NCBI RefSeq assembly: GCF_900182925.1
Contig: NZ_LT900024.1
Span: 2,790,001-2,854,000, forward strand
Length of the DNA: 64,000 nt
Direction: 5' to 3'
Origin: Psychrobacter sp. LV10R520-6
GTDB lineage: Bacteria > Pseudomonadota > Gammaproteobacteria > Pseudomonadales > Moraxellaceae
Shown here: one piece after another, positions 27,558 to 37,773 of the stretch
Layout: each line of letters begins with the position of its first letter
Numbering within the stretch: the stretch's first letter is position 1
Notes under the pieces: model-generated
What the model saw: the letters and a program-made list of their open reading frames with translations, nothing else
Database searches by the model: none
What the model was told of the DNA's origin: nothing
Made by a program: the position numbers and the translations under genes

Positions 27558-27917
27558 TACTATCTCTCCTCGGTGCTGAATGTGCCATAAACTTATATAA
27601 AACCAAAATACTATTTATAGTATAGTGCTTGTTTTATATAGGGCTCTTTATCGACATAGTCTGCTGTTACTGTATCAATGAGCTGGCTATTGGCCGTATG
27701 CGGTTTTTTATTAATATTGTTTTATAACGACTGAATTGTTTATCGATTGATTTTAGAGTAACGCTATTAAAAATTCTAGTTTGGCTAGTTTAAAAGGCCA
27801 TTAACAACAGAACACATCCTTCAGCACTATACTATAACTATAGCACTTGTGAAATATTTGTTATACTTGCGCGCATATTAGCCGAATCGGCAATGATGAA
27901 TACAAGGTAGATGAGTA
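27558..27917. other. Divergent promoter region pilB/tpiA
   Basis: 360 bases of AT-rich DNA between divergent genes. A tatact hexamer near 27862 could be part of a tpiA promoter, but I see no well-spaced -35. No gene or repeat is found. Confidence 0.4.
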
Positions 27918-28763
27918 ATGCAAGCTTGGGTAATTGGAAATTGGAAGCAGAATCCAGCAACGAGTCACGACGTCAATGCACTTATGGATGATCTATTAAC
28001 AGCCGTTACCGCTGAAGAGTCAACTAGGGCAGGGACAGCGAAACACTGTCAGTTGATGATAGCACCAAGTTGTATTCATATGGCAGCTGCCAGTGCGCGC
28101 CTGCAAGGGTCTTCCGTATTGTGCGCCGCTCAAGACATTAGCGCTCATAGTGCTACTACCGGAGCCTATACCGGTGATTGCTCAGCGCAGCAAGTGACTG
28201 ATGCGGGCGCAATATGGACGCTAATTGGACACTCTGAGCGTCGGCAGTATCATCAAGAATCTCATGATTTGCTTGTACAGAAACTTGACAATGGCCTTAA
28301 ACAAAATTTAGGAATCGTGCTATGTATCGGTGAAACTCAAGCGCAATATGATGCTGAGCAGACCTTTGACGTACTTGACGAGCAGCTAGCCGTAATAAAA
28401 GAGTTGTTAGAACAACAGGCAAACCAGCAGTCAGGCCAACAATCAGCTGCGCCGTCCGATGTTGCTGTAACTTTATCCGAACGCCTAATCATTGCTTACG
28501 AACCCGTTTGGGCAATTGGCACCGGCAAAGTGCCGACCGTAGCTGAGGTGAGCGCCACTCATAAATATATCAAGCAAACTATAAGCAGCTTTGCGGCACC
28601 CTTATCTACCGTTAGTGTGTTATATGGTGGTAGTGTCAATGCTGACAATGCCGATAGTTTTGCAGCAGATTCTATGATAGACGGGGCATTGGTTGGTGGT
28701 GCCTCATTAAAAGCAGAAAGCTTTTTAGCAATCGCTGAAGCCTTTAACCGAGCTAAAACTTAG
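27918..28763 (+). CDS. tpiA: Triosephosphate isomerase with a Gln-rich insertion
   Basis: A 281-residue TIM barrel that interconverts dihydroxyacetone phosphate and glyceraldehyde 3-phosphate. The catalytic residues are K10 (IGNWKQN), H105 (IGHSERR) and E195 in [11 protein letters not shown], the family signature. [10 protein letters not shown] and the closing [10 protein letters not shown] phosphate-binding loop are intact. The protein is about 25 residues longer than E. coli TpiA. Most of this is a Gln/Ser/Ala-rich stretch at about 166-184, on the barrel surface before the strand carrying the catalytic Glu. AAGGT precedes the ATG. tpiA-secG is a conserved pair. Confidence 0.95.
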   Translation: MQAWVIGNWKQNPATSHDVNALMDDLLTAVTAEESTRAGTAKHCQLMIAPSCIHMAAASARLQGSSVLCAAQDISAHSATTGAYTGDCSAQQVTDAGAIWTLIGHSERRQYHQESHDLLVQKLDNGLKQNLGIVLCIGETQAQYDAEQTFDVLDEQLAVIKELLEQQANQQSGQQSAAPSDVAVTLSERLIIAYEPVWAIGTGKVPTVAEVSATHKYIKQTISSFAAPLSTVSVLYGGSVNADNADSFAADSMIDGALVGGASLKAESFLAIAEAFNRAKT

Positions 28764-28983
28764 TTAATATCGCTAAAGCTTATATGCCTAGCAGCCGTAT
28801 AGCATTTAAAATGTCTTTGTAAGTCAATAAAAGTGGGTTTAACAGTGCCCTTGCAATCGTGTACAATGCGCCTTATTTAACGTCACTGTACTTTTATAAT
28901 CATTGTACTTCTATATACCTAGTATTAGACCCTAAGATTTAACTCCCGTTATCAGTCGTCATTACGCGGCAAAAGAGGCCACC

Positions 28984-29292
28984 ATGTTTACGTTTATATT
29001 AGCCCTGCACATTATCGTGGCCATTGCCATGATTGGCTTGATTTTGATACAGCATGGTAAAGGGGCAGACGCTGGGGCTTCTTTTGGTGCTGGTTCGTCT
29101 GGAACCATATTTGGCGCGGCGGGGACAGCAAATTTTTTGACCCGTGCTACGGGAGCATTAACAGTAGTGTTTTTTATAACCAGTATGACGCTTGCTGTAA
29201 ATGCGCGTAAGCAAGCTGAAGATCAGTTTCGTTTAGATGCGCCAGTCTCAGCGCCGCAAACGCCGCGCCCTTTGACAGAAAATCCTCAGTAG
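28984..29292 (+). CDS. secG: Protein-export membrane protein SecG
   Basis: A 102-residue subunit of the SecYEG translocon. Two membrane helices (about 3-22 and 53-72) flank the conserved loop LIQHGKGADAGASFGAGSSGTIFGAAGTANFL. The C-terminal tail is polar. SecG assists SecA-driven translocation. AGAGG precedes the ATG. The gene lies between tpiA and two tRNA genes, the same order as in many gammaproteobacteria. Confidence 0.95.
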   Translation: MFTFILALHIIVAIAMIGLILIQHGKGADAGASFGAGSSGTIFGAAGTANFLTRATGALTVVFFITSMTLAVNARKQAEDQFRLDAPVSAPQTPRPLTENPQ

Positions 29293-29515
29293 CTGTATTT
29301 AATTCAACCTTTTATAGTGGTAGTATCTGCTATATAGCTTCTGCGTTTTTTTTATTGGCAGCTCTTGCTATTCTAGTGGGTTAGTTTTACAATGCTTTCC
29401 TGTTTTGGCAGTCTGCACTTCTCGTAAGTACCATCCTCATGGTATAGCACAATAGAATAAGAGCAGTAAGCTAAAACAGGTTAGTAAAAAAAGTTAAAGC
29501 AACAAGTAGACATAA

Positions 29516-29599
29516 GCGATTGTGGTGGAATGGTAGACACGCTACCTTGAGGGGGTAGTGGCGCAAGCTGTGGGGGTTCAAGTCCCCCCAATCGCACCA
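29516..29599 (+). tRNA. tRNA-Leu (anticodon GAG)
   Basis: An 84-nt class II tRNA from gcgattg to cgcacca. The acceptor stem gcgattg pairs with caatcgc, the anticodon stem is ctacc/ggtag with loop ttgaggg (GAG at positions 34-36), a variable arm follows, and the T loop is gttcaagtc. CCA is encoded. Leu identity also agrees with the secG-tRNA-Leu order. Confidence 0.95.
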
Positions 29600-29678
29600 A
29601 CTTTTTTTATACTGAACCATATTAAGTTAGTAGTTATAGCAACGATGTTTTTAGTTTAAAGTTTATTTGAAATAAAGA

Positions 29679-29707
29679 TTGACAGTTCTATAAAACTTCC
29701 CTATAAT
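29679..29707 (+). promoter_or_regulatory. Consensus sigma-70 promoter of tRNA-fMet
   Basis: TTGACA at 29679-29684 and TATAAT at 29702-29707 with an exact 17-base spacer: a perfect consensus. The tRNA begins 17 bases after the -10. This is the strongest promoter I can see in the window. Confidence 0.9.
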
Positions 29708-29723
29708 ATGCGTTCTAGATTGA

Positions 29724-29800
<77 letters not shown>

Positions 29801-29845
29801 TATTTTATACTGATATTTTGTATACTAAATTCGTCAGTGACAATC

Positions 29846-29874
29846 AGCCCACCATTATGCTTGTGGGTTTTTTT
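29846..29874 (+). terminator. Probable terminator after tRNA-fMet
   Basis: A cccac/gtggg stem with a loop of about 10 bases is followed by seven T. It is short but well placed 46 bases after the tRNA. Confidence 0.6.
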
Positions 29875-30243
29875 GTATCTGTTAGTCAGGGTTATCGCGG
29901 TATCTACCCTACTTATGCTAAGCTCTATGCCCATAGAGTACGATACTATTCGTCTACTTACGCGATTGTTCGTAAGCGACACTGCCTTTTACTTCATACT
30001 CTTTTATTGATAACTTTGCCTTATATATAATAAGCACATTCATGAGCTGAGCTTGATGTTCCTAAGTCATGTCCTTATATAGTGTAGACGTAAAACAAAT
30101 ATTGTAATGAGCTAGAGCTATTATATAATTAACAGAATACATAACAATTACTGTGAGCCTCGTAAATAAAAAAGTAATAAATAAGCAAATAGCGCGGTTC
30201 ATTAAGTACGACAGATAAGTGAATAGGAAGATATAAATAGATT
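29875..30243. other. Leader region upstream of rimP
   Basis: About 370 bases between the tRNA terminator and rimP. It must contain the promoter of the rimP-nusA-infB group. Open frames here are short and lack coding character; I find no repeat. Confidence 0.4.
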
Positions 30244-30744
30244 ATGAAACTTTCGACCAAAGTTGCAGAACTAACCAATATTATTGCCCCTGCGGTAGCT
30301 GCTTGTGATGTAGCGCTGTGGGGCTTAGAATTTGCGCCACAAGGCAATCGCTCGTTGTTGCGTATTTACATTGAGGCTTTACCTGAAGGAAAAGCGCAAG
30401 ATAAACAGGTGAGCATTGAGAATTGTGCGGCGGTTAACCATCAGGTGAGCGGCATCCTTGAAGTGCATGATCCTATTGCTGGTGAGTATGTACTAGAAGT
30501 CTCTTCACCAGGCTTCGACCGCGCGTTCTTCTCAGATGAGCAAATGCATGATTACGTCGGTCAGACTGTGAGCTTACGTTTGATACAAGCTATTGGAGAA
30601 GGCGATCAAAAACGCCGCAAAGTAACAGGCAGCTTAGATAGTATAGATGCAACGTCGTTAAACTTGACTGCGGCTGATGGTGAGCGGTTTGAGATCGCTT
30701 TAACTAATATCGATAAAGCCCATTTAATTTATGAAGACGCCTAA
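30244..30744 (+). CDS. rimP: Ribosome maturation factor RimP
   Basis: A 166-residue protein needed for 30S subunit maturation. The N-terminal alpha/beta domain spans about 1-88 (VALWGLEFAPQGNRSLLRIYIE) and the SH3-like C-terminal domain about 92-165. The diagnostic EVSSPGFDRAFF motif lies at their junction. Size and motifs match the family. It opens the rimP-nusA-infB block, which is conserved in order across proteobacteria. Confidence 0.95.
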   Translation: MKLSTKVAELTNIIAPAVAACDVALWGLEFAPQGNRSLLRIYIEALPEGKAQDKQVSIENCAAVNHQVSGILEVHDPIAGEYVLEVSSPGFDRAFFSDEQMHDYVGQTVSLRLIQAIGEGDQKRRKVTGSLDSIDATSLNLTAADGERFEIALTNIDKAHLIYEDA

Positions 30745-30860
30745 TTGTTGAAGCTATTTAATCATTGAGACTTAGTTATTGAAATACTTAAATAGCATAT
30801 GGCTTACGATTACAACATAACGTCAATACAGCAATTATAAAATGATAGGACAGGTATAGC

Positions 30861-32345
30861 ATGAGTCGTGAAATTTTAACGGTAGTAGAAACTGTCAGTA
30901 ATGAAAAGGGCTTAAATCCTGAAGATATCTTTGAAGCCATAGAAGATGCCTTAGTGGTGTCGACTAAGAAAAAAGTATATACCGAACAGCCAGAAGTGGC
31001 CATACGGGTTGCCATTGATCGTACGACTGGTGACTATGATACTTATCGTTACTGGACGGTGGTTGCAGATGAAGATCATGAGATGCCTGCCTGTCAGCTT
31101 GCCATTACTGATCTTGACCAAGAACAATGGTCAATCGGTGATGTTAAAGAAGAGCAGATTGAATCCATTGAATTTGGTCGCATTGCAGCCACTCAAGCCA
31201 AACAAGTTATTATTCAAAAGATCCGTGAAGCTGAGCGTGCCCTAGTGGCAGACGTTTTTGAGCCACGCGTCGGTGAAATGATGTATGGTGAGGTAAAAAA
31301 ACAAACGCGCGATGGCTATATCATTGATCTTGGGGATGATGCTGAAGGCTATCTATCACGTGATCAGATGCTTCCACGTGAGCAGCTGCGCGTAAAATCA
31401 CGTATTAACGCCATTCTATATCATGTGAACCGTGAAAATCGCGGTGCACAGTTATTGTTATCTCGTACGCATCCTGAAATGCTCTCAGCTTTAATGCAAA
31501 AAGAAGTGCCTGAGATTGCTGAGCAAATTATCGAGATTCGTAACGTTGCTCGTCTGCCGGGTACTCGTGCTAAGATATCGGTCAAAACCAATGATCATCG
31601 TATTGATCCGGTTGGCGCTTGTATTGGCATGCGTGGTACGCGAATTCAAGCAGTACAGCAAGAGCTTGATGGTGAGCGTATTGATGTAGTGGTGTGGTCA
31701 GATGATCCCGCCCAATTCATTATTAGCGCGCTTGAACCAGCGGATGTCAGTAGCATTATTTTGGACGAAGATATGCAGACTGCTGATATTATCTTTAGTA
31801 CTAATGATCAGCTAGCACGCGCTATTGGCTCACAAGGCCAAAACGTACGTCTGGCTTCTGAGCTGACGGGTTACAAGCTTAATATGATGCTTGAAGAAGA
31901 GTATCAGCAGCGTCAAGATAACGAATTAAAAGCCTTTATCGAGTTATTCTATGAGCGTTTAGAGGTTGATAAAGATTTAGCACACGCGCTCGTTGATATC
32001 GGCTTTACCAGCATCGAAGAAGTGGCTTACGTACCGGTGGAGACTTTTTATGATATCGAAGGCTTAGATGACGAAGCCATTGATATGATTCAAGAGCGTG
32101 CTAAAGAAGTGGTCATCGCTGATGAGCTGGTAAAACAACAAAACATGAAAGAGCCAAGTCAAGAATTGCAAGATATGGAAGGTATGACGGTCAGTTGGGC
32201 TTATAAAATGGCTCAAAAAGACATCATTACCGTTGATGATTTAGCAGAACAAGCTGTATTTGACCTAGAAGATATCGAAGGTTTAGATACTGAAACCGCA
32301 GGAAAACTTATTATGAAAGCTCGGGAATCTTGGTTCAATGAATAG
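30861..32345 (+). CDS. nusA: Transcription termination/antitermination protein NusA
   Basis: A 494-residue RNA polymerase-binding factor. Domain order: N-terminal polymerase-binding domain (about 1-130), S1 RNA-binding domain (about 135-200, GEVKKQTRDGYIIDLG), KH1 and KH2 (about 205-350, with RLPGTRAKISV and AIGSQGQNVRLASELTG), then two acidic repeats (about 365-420 and 440-490) that bind the polymerase alpha C-terminal domain. Full length for the gammaproteobacterial form. NusA acts in pausing, rRNA antitermination and Rho-dependent termination. Confidence 0.97.
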   Translation: MSREILTVVETVSNEKGLNPEDIFEAIEDALVVSTKKKVYTEQPEVAIRVAIDRTTGDYDTYRYWTVVADEDHEMPACQLAITDLDQEQWSIGDVKEEQIESIEFGRIAATQAKQVIIQKIREAERALVADVFEPRVGEMMYGEVKKQTRDGYIIDLGDDAEGYLSRDQMLPREQLRVKSRINAILYHVNRENRGAQLLLSRTHPEMLSALMQKEVPEIAEQIIEIRNVARLPGTRAKISVKTNDHRIDPVGACIGMRGTRIQAVQQELDGERIDVVVWSDDPAQFIISALEPADVSSIILDEDMQTADIIFSTNDQLARAIGSQGQNVRLASELTGYKLNMMLEEEYQQRQDNELKAFIELFYERLEVDKDLAHALVDIGFTSIEEVAYVPVETFYDIEGLDDEAIDMIQERAKEVVIADELVKQQNMKEPSQELQDMEGMTVSWAYKMAQKDIITVDDLAEQAVFDLEDIEGLDTETAGKLIMKARESWFNE

Positions 32346-32496
32346 GCACTAACGGCATATCGCTGTCTTTTGGTGATATGCTATTGGTAATAAAGCGTTG
32401 ATATTGATATAAAATTAATAGCAACCTTAACGCAATCATTTGTAGCCAACAACTGAATTGAACATATAGCAAACAATAGACAGTAGGTGATAATCA

Positions 32497-35217
32497 ATGG
32501 CAGATAAGACCGTCAAAGAACTGGCAGATATGGTAGGCAAAACCGCTATTGCTGTAAAACAGCAATTAGTGGATGCTGGGCTGCCTGCTCGTGGGGAGGA
32601 TGACTCAGTCACCGAACTTGAGCAAGCGAAGTTGGTGACGTATTTAAAGCAAAGTCATGGTCAGCAAGACAAGCGCCGTATTAGTCTCAAATCTAAGACG
32701 ACTAGCACTGCACGCGTGACCGGCTCTTCAGGAAAATCTAAGAGCGTCAATGTTGAAGTGCGTAAAAAGAAAGTTTTCGAAAAGCCTGATCCAGAAAAAA
32801 TGGCTGAAGAATTGGCGGCACGTGAACAGGCGCTGATTGAGTCACAAGCTCGTGCTGCTAAAGATGCTGAAGAGCGTTCTGCTACTAAGAAAAAAGCTGA
32901 AGAGCGCCAAGCGGCTACCTTAGCGGCCATGCGTGCAAGTTTAGGATCTAACAAAAGCACAGCAGGCAAAAATGCTGAGCCTTCTACTTCTTCAGTAGTG
33001 GTCAAAAAGGGTGGTAAAGCTGCCGTTGAGATCAAAGTCAAAGAGAAGAAAAAAGTCGCTGCTACTAAGCCAAAAGTTGAAAGCGCAGCTGAACGTAAAA
33101 CCCGTGAAGCTCGTGAAGTAGAAGAAGAGCGTCTACGTCAAATGGAATCAAAAACTCGTCGTGCACAAGCTGAAGAGACGCAAAAACGTACTCTCGAGCA
33201 GATGCGCAAAATGGCAGGTCAATATACCGATCAGCCTGTTACGGAAGTTCGTAAGGACGAGCCATTAGCCGAAGGGCTGGTAGGTGATGCGTTAGAAGAG
33301 TCATTTGAAAAAGAACGTCGTGAGATTAAGCGTGGCGCAAGCAGCACTGGAACCCGTGGTCGTCGCCGTAAGAACCAAGATGAGCGTGAAATAAAAAACC
33401 GTAAAAACGGTTTAAGTTCCACGCAAGCGTCGCAGCATAAGTTCGAAAAACCAGTTGATAAAATCGTTTACGATGTCGAAATTACTGAACAAATCGCGGT
33501 AGCAGAACTTGCTCAGCGTATGGCCGTTAAAGCCCGTGAAGTTACCAAATTGCTAATGAAAATGGGCGAAATGGCGCGTGAGACAGATAGTATTGACCAA
33601 GCGACAGCCAGTTTAATCGTTGAAGAAATGGGTCACAATCCAGTACTAGTAAGTGATACTAAGGTTGAAGACGATCTTCATAGTGCAGTTGATGAGCGTA
33701 GCAGTAACGTGCAAACGCGTCCACCAGTTGTTACTATTATGGGTCATGTTGACCATGGTAAGACTTCATTACTAGATAAGATTCGCGAAACTAAAGTTGC
33801 TACTGGCGAGGCTGGTGGTATCACACAGCACATTGGTGCTTATCACGTGAAAACAGATCGCGGTGTTATTACTTTCCTTGATACCCCAGGTCACGCGGCC
33901 TTTAGCGCCATGCGTTCACGCGGTGCTCAAGCGACGGATATTGTCGTACTGGTGGTCGCAGCTGATGACGGTATGATGCCGCAAACTGAAGAAGCAATTG
34001 ACCATGCTCGCGCTGCTGGTACCCCGCTTATTGTAGCTATTAATAAAATGGATAAGCCAGGTGCTGATCCTGATCGCGTGTTGAATGAATTGACCACCAA
34101 ACAAGTAGTCTCTGAAGAGTGGGGCGGCGATACCCCAATGGCACGTATTTCAGCCAAAACTGGTGAAGGTATCGATGATCTGCTTGAGTACATTAGCTTA
34201 CAAGCTGAAGTGATGGAATTAGAAGCACCTTTAGATGGTGCTGCTCAAGGTGTGGTCATTGAATCAAGACTTGATAAAGGTCGTGGTCCTGTTGTTAGTG
34301 TGCTGGTCAAAAAAGGCACGCTCAAACAAGGCGATTTGGTATTAGCGGGTGAATACTACGGTAAAGTCCGTGCCATGGTTGATGAGCATGGTCAACGCAT
34401 TCAATCGGCAGGTCCTTCTATCCCCGTTGAGGTTTTAGGCTTGCCTGATACCCCAGCTGCAGGTAGCGAGTTCTTAGTCGTTACTGACGAGAAGAAAGCG
34501 CGTGAAGTCGCTGACTTTAGAGCCAATCGTGAGCGTGAGCGTCAACTTGAGCGCCAGAACAAAATGCGCTTAGAGAGTATGTTTGAGCAGATGGAACAAG
34601 GTGATGTGTCATTCTTGAATATCGTGCTAAAAACTGACGTTCGTGGTTCGCTTGAAGCTTTACTTGCTGCGTTAGATGAATTATCAACTAATGAAGTCAA
34701 AGTAAGGGTTATCAGCTCAGGTGTCGGTCCGATATCAGAGTCTGATGTGACACTTGCAGAATCTAGCGAAGCCGTATTGTTAGGCTTTAACGTCCGTGCA
34801 GATACTACCGCGCGCCGTAAAGCAGATGCTGCTGGTATGGATATTCGTTACTACAGCGTTATCTATGGTTTAATTGATGATGTGAAAGCGGCAATGAGTG
34901 GTTTGCTTGCCCCAGAACATCGTGAGAAAATCTTAGGTGTTGCTGACGTCCGCGAAGTATTCCGCTCTAGTAAATTTGGTGCAGCTGCTGGTTGTATGGT
35001 GGTTGAAGGCACTATTTATCGTAACAAGCCAATTCGCGTATTACGTGATGATCAGGTTATCTTTACCGGTCAATTACAGTCATTACGTCGTTATAAAGAA
35101 GACGTCAATGAAGTGCGTACTGGCATGGAATGTGGTATGGCAGTTCGTGGCTATAGTGTCGAAGCGGGCGATAAGATCGAAGTCTTTGAAATACAAGAAT
35201 TCGAACGCACCATCTAA
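32497..35217 (+). CDS. infB: Translation initiation factor IF-2
   Basis: A 906-residue GTPase that places initiator tRNA on the ribosome. The N-terminal IF2N domain (about 1-52, [21 protein letters not shown]) is followed by a long Lys/Glu/Ala-rich coiled stretch (about 90-300) and a second IF2N domain (about 325-380). The G domain starts with G1 GHVDHGKT (416-423), then DTPGHA (G3) and NKMD (G4). Beta-barrel domain II, domain III and the fMet-tRNA-binding C-terminal domain follow. All expected motifs are intact. AGGTGAT precedes the ATG. A terminator-like hairpin lies between infB and rbfA. Confidence 0.97.
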   Translation: MADKTVKELADMVGKTAIAVKQQLVDAGLPARGEDDSVTELEQAKLVTYLKQSHGQQDKRRISLKSKTTSTARVTGSSGKSKSVNVEVRKKKVFEKPDPEKMAEELAAREQALIESQARAAKDAEERSATKKKAEERQAATLAAMRASLGSNKSTAGKNAEPSTSSVVVKKGGKAAVEIKVKEKKKVAATKPKVESAAERKTREAREVEEERLRQMESKTRRAQAEETQKRTLEQMRKMAGQYTDQPVTEVRKDEPLAEGLVGDALEESFEKERREIKRGASSTGTRGRRRKNQDEREIKNRKNGLSSTQASQHKFEKPVDKIVYDVEITEQIAVAELAQRMAVKAREVTKLLMKMGEMARETDSIDQATASLIVEEMGHNPVLVSDTKVEDDLHSAVDERSSNVQTRPPVVTIMGHVDHGKTSLLDKIRETKVATGEAGGITQHIGAYHVKTDRGVITFLDTPGHAAFSAMRSRGAQATDIVVLVVAADDGMMPQTEEAIDHARAAGTPLIVAINKMDKPGADPDRVLNELTTKQVVSEEWGGDTPMARISAKTGEGIDDLLEYISLQAEVMELEAPLDGAAQGVVIESRLDKGRGPVVSVLVKKGTLKQGDLVLAGEYYGKVRAMVDEHGQRIQSAGPSIPVEVLGLPDTPAAGSEFLVVTDEKKAREVADFRANRERERQLERQNKMRLESMFEQMEQGDVSFLNIVLKTDVRGSLEALLAALDELSTNEVKVRVISSGVGPISESDVTLAESSEAVLLGFNVRADTTARRKADAAGMDIRYYSVIYGLIDDVKAAMSGLLAPEHREKILGVADVREVFRSSKFGAAAGCMVVEGTIYRNKPIRVLRDDQVIFTGQLQSLRRYKEDVNEVRTGMECGMAVRGYSVEAGDKIEVFEIQEFERTI

Positions 35218-35293
35218 ATGTTTTACTTAAGCATGCTATAAGCCTAATAAGCTGAACATACATCGCATTGCTTACTGATATTACGATGTATTG

Positions 35294-35328
35294 AGGCCTA
35301 ACAGGTTCATCCTGCTAGGCCTTTTTTA
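35294..35328 (+). terminator. Rho-independent terminator between infB and rbfA
   Basis: The stem aggcctaacagg/cctgctaggcct with loop ttcat is followed by six T. This is strong, so rbfA and truB probably have partly separate transcription. Confidence 0.85.
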
Positions 35329-35389
35329 TCGTATATAATATGCTTTTAGCATTATTAAAAATAAATAGTAGTAAAAATAGGATAATAAT

Positions 35390-35809
35390 ATGAACCAACG
35401 TCTACAACGCTTATCGGATCAAATCCAGCGCGAGCTTGCTGTTCTTATTCGTGATGAAGTTAATGATCCACGTCTGACAGGTTTTGTGACTATTTCTAGT
35501 GTCAAAGTTAGCCCTGACCTAGGTTACGCAGATATTTATGTCACCATCATGGAACCAGAGCTCAACGGTGCCATGAACAAGACTGATCATGAACCGAGTG
35601 TGCAAGTACTTAATAAAGCGGCTGGATTTTTACGTACTGAGCTAAGCCGTAGCTTAAAAACCCGCACTACACCGCGTCTGCGTTTTCATTATGATGAAGT
35701 AACCGCTCGTGGTAACTATATGATGGATCTGATCAGTCAAGCCGTTACTAAAACTGAGAGCAATGAAGCTGATGATCAAGAGATAGATCAGAAACAAACT
35801 GACGAATAA
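35390..35809 (+). CDS. rbfA: Ribosome-binding factor A
   Basis: A 139-residue KH-type protein that binds immature 30S subunits and is needed for 16S 5'-end processing and growth in the cold. Visible blocks are RLSDQIQRELAVLIRDEVNDPRL at the start, GFVTISSVKVSPDLGYADIYVTI, and LKTRTTPRLRFHYDEV. The acidic tail (about 122-139) is variable in the family. AGGATAATAAT precedes the ATG. It lies 9 bases upstream of truB and is certainly cotranscribed with it. Confidence 0.95.
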   Translation: MNQRLQRLSDQIQRELAVLIRDEVNDPRLTGFVTISSVKVSPDLGYADIYVTIMEPELNGAMNKTDHEPSVQVLNKAAGFLRTELSRSLKTRTTPRLRFHYDEVTARGNYMMDLISQAVTKTESNEADDQEIDQKQTDE

Positions 35810-35818
35810 GTAAATAAT

Positions 35819-36853
35819 ATGTCTATTGCGAAGCAAGCAGCCGATCAAGAAAGTAAGCAAAAGGTTTCTGGGGTAATCTTGGTAGATAAACCTCAAGGCA
35901 TGACCTCGCAGCAGGTGGTGTCCAAGGTCAAATATCTATTTAAGTCGCCCGTGCACGATAGCAAAAAAGCTGGCCATACTGGAACCCTTGATCCGATGGC
36001 AACCGGTCTGCTGCCTATTTGTTTGGGTGAGGCGACCAAGTTTAGTCATTACCAGCTTGATGCTGATAAGTCTTATCAGGCGACGATTTTGCTCGGTCAG
36101 CAGACAGATACCGGAGATGCAGACGGAAAAGTCATTGCACAAGCTGCTATTCCTACCCTTAACGAGGAATTACTGAACCGTATTGCTCAGCAGTTTATGG
36201 GCGCGCAGCAGCAAATTCCGCCCATGTATTCCGCCTTAAAAAAAGACGGTAAGAAGCTGTATGAATATGCGCGTGCTGGAATAGAAGTTGAGCGTGAGCC
36301 TAGAGATATTGTGATTAAAGCCATTGATCTAATAATGGTTGATGACCAACAGATTCAACTGACGGTTACCTGTACTAAAGGGACCTATGTGCGCGTTTTA
36401 GCTGAAGATATTGCTAAAGAGTTAGGTACATTAGGGCATTTGATTGCTCTGCGTCGTTTGCAGGTAGGTCATTTTGATTTGAGCGAGGCTATCACTGTAT
36501 CTCAGCTGGAGCAGCAGGAACTGAACACGCGCTTATCACAATTATTACCTATTGATGCCTGCGTTAATATTACCGCTGAATTGATGCTGAATACCGCGCA
36601 GTGTGAGCGTATAAAGATGGGTCAACGCCTAAACGTTATTGATCAGCTTACCACCGAGCTCCAGGCTTATATTATAAGTAACGTGCAGCATAGCGCATCA
36701 TCTACTACAACTTCAGAAACTGATAATGATCGCCATGCAGAACATGAGCTACCGGTTGATATCCGCCTGATAGATGAATCAAGAAAATTTCTAGGTTTAG
36801 GGGCTGTTAGCCTCAATGGACGTTTGCAACCTAAAAAAGTGATTTCGCGCTAA
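35819..36853 (+). CDS. truB: tRNA pseudouridine-55 synthase TruB
   Basis: A 344-residue enzyme that makes pseudouridine 55 in the T loop of tRNAs. The catalytic Asp is D58 in the motif AGHTGTLDPMATGLLP. KSYQATILLGQQTDTGDADG and RVLAEDIAKELGTLGHL are further family blocks. The protein is about 30 residues longer than E. coli TruB because of a Ser/Thr/Asp/His-rich insertion (about 288-315) in the C-terminal PUA-like part. No clear Shine-Dalgarno precedes the ATG, which fits translational coupling to rbfA 9 bases upstream. A terminator follows. Confidence 0.95.
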   Translation: MSIAKQAADQESKQKVSGVILVDKPQGMTSQQVVSKVKYLFKSPVHDSKKAGHTGTLDPMATGLLPICLGEATKFSHYQLDADKSYQATILLGQQTDTGDADGKVIAQAAIPTLNEELLNRIAQQFMGAQQQIPPMYSALKKDGKKLYEYARAGIEVEREPRDIVIKAIDLIMVDDQQIQLTVTCTKGTYVRVLAEDIAKELGTLGHLIALRRLQVGHFDLSEAITVSQLEQQELNTRLSQLLPIDACVNITAELMLNTAQCERIKMGQRLNVIDQLTTELQAYIISNVQHSASSTTTSETDNDRHAEHELPVDIRLIDESRKFLGLGAVSLNGRLQPKKVISR

Positions 36854-36913
36854 CCTGAAACTTTCATAATTTACTAACATCTTACACTAATCACATATCG
36901 TCACATTTTATTG

Positions 36914-36946
36914 CAGGTTTCACCTATGGTGGAACCTGTTTTTTTT
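36914..36946 (+). terminator. Rho-independent terminator after truB
   Basis: A perfect 11-bp stem (caggtttcacc/ggtggaacctg) with loop tat and eight T. Confidence 0.9.
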
Positions 36947-36989
36947 ATACACTGATTAAGTCAGCTAGGGAAAGTGACGTCAACTATAA

Positions 36990-37373
36990 ATTGATAAGGG
37001 TGATACTTTTACTGCAGAATTATTTGCAAAAGAAGCTAAACCTGAAGATTATGATGCTTTAGTATTACCAGGCGGTACAGTGAATGCTGATGGCATACGT
37101 GGTAATAAAGAAGCACAGCGCATTATCAAAGGTATCAACGATGCTGATAAACCACTGGCAGCAATATGCCATGCACCTTGGGCGCTAATTAATACTGGAA
37201 TCGTTAAAGGAAAAACCCTAACGGCATACCAATCTTTACAAACCGACCTAGAAAACGCCGGGGCAAAATTTGTAGACAAAACGGTACAAGTAGACGGTAA
37301 TCTTATTACCTCACGTAATCCAGATGATATTAAAGACTTTGTTGAGGCAATTGATAAAGCTTTGTCTTCATAA
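36990..37373 (+). pseudogene. DJ-1/PfpI-family protein, N-terminus missing
   Basis: An open frame (stop at 36987-36989 just before) encodes about 127 residues that match the last two thirds of DJ-1/PfpI proteins: DKGDTFTAELFAKEAKPEDYDALVLPGG, then AAICHAPWAL with the nucleophilic Cys of the elbow, LTAYQSLQTDLENAGA and a final DDIKDFVEAID. The first about 60 residues (first strand and the catalytic Glu region) are absent. The bases upstream encode a few residues that could continue the domain in another frame, suggesting both a deletion and a frameshift. A GTG at 37080 could start a 97-residue product, but it would lack the fold. I treat it as a decayed gene. Confidence 0.75.
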
Positions 37374-37486
37374 TCTACTTCAACTAAAATCATTGTTATA
37401 CAAATAAGTTATATAAATACGTTATATAAACAATAGAAATTTTAACTTACTACAATTAATTTAAAACCACCAAAGAGGAAATCATC

Positions 37487-37654
37487 ATGGCACAGCCCAA
37501 CCCAAACGATACCAAAATTGAGCAACAACGTTCTGAAGCTGCTACTGCATCGCTAAAGAATCAAACTGAAAGCAACTATACAAAAGATACGGAAGAAGCC
37601 GCAGATCGTATCGCTGATAACGCAAAAGAAGCTAAGAAAGACGAGGATAAGTAG
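37487..37654 (+). CDS. Small, highly charged hydrophilic protein (55 aa)
   Basis: A 55-residue frame with a good ribosome-binding site (GAGGAAA, 8 bases before ATG). The product is very hydrophilic, rich in Ala, Asn, Lys, Asp and Glu, with no hydrophobic core (MAQPNPNDTKIEQQ ... AADRIADNAKEAKKDEDK). It is probably disordered or a long helix. Composition recalls small stress-induced hydrophilins, but I recognise no family. A second protein of the same type follows 119 bases later. Confidence 0.6.
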   Translation: MAQPNPNDTKIEQQRSEAATASLKNQTESNYTKDTEEAADRIADNAKEAKKDEDK

Positions 37655-37773
37655 CTTTTGATGGGTGACTCTTAATTTACTCATTAGCGCCTCGCTACTG
37701 ATGCTTTAGCAGATCAGTAATGAGGCGTATTAACACACCTCTGATAAGCAACGTGTAAATCGTAGGAGACATT

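Noticed and set aside
37080..37373. A 97-residue DJ-1-like gene starting at GTG
   Set aside because: The conserved domain continues in frame upstream of this GTG, so it is an internal codon of a truncated gene.
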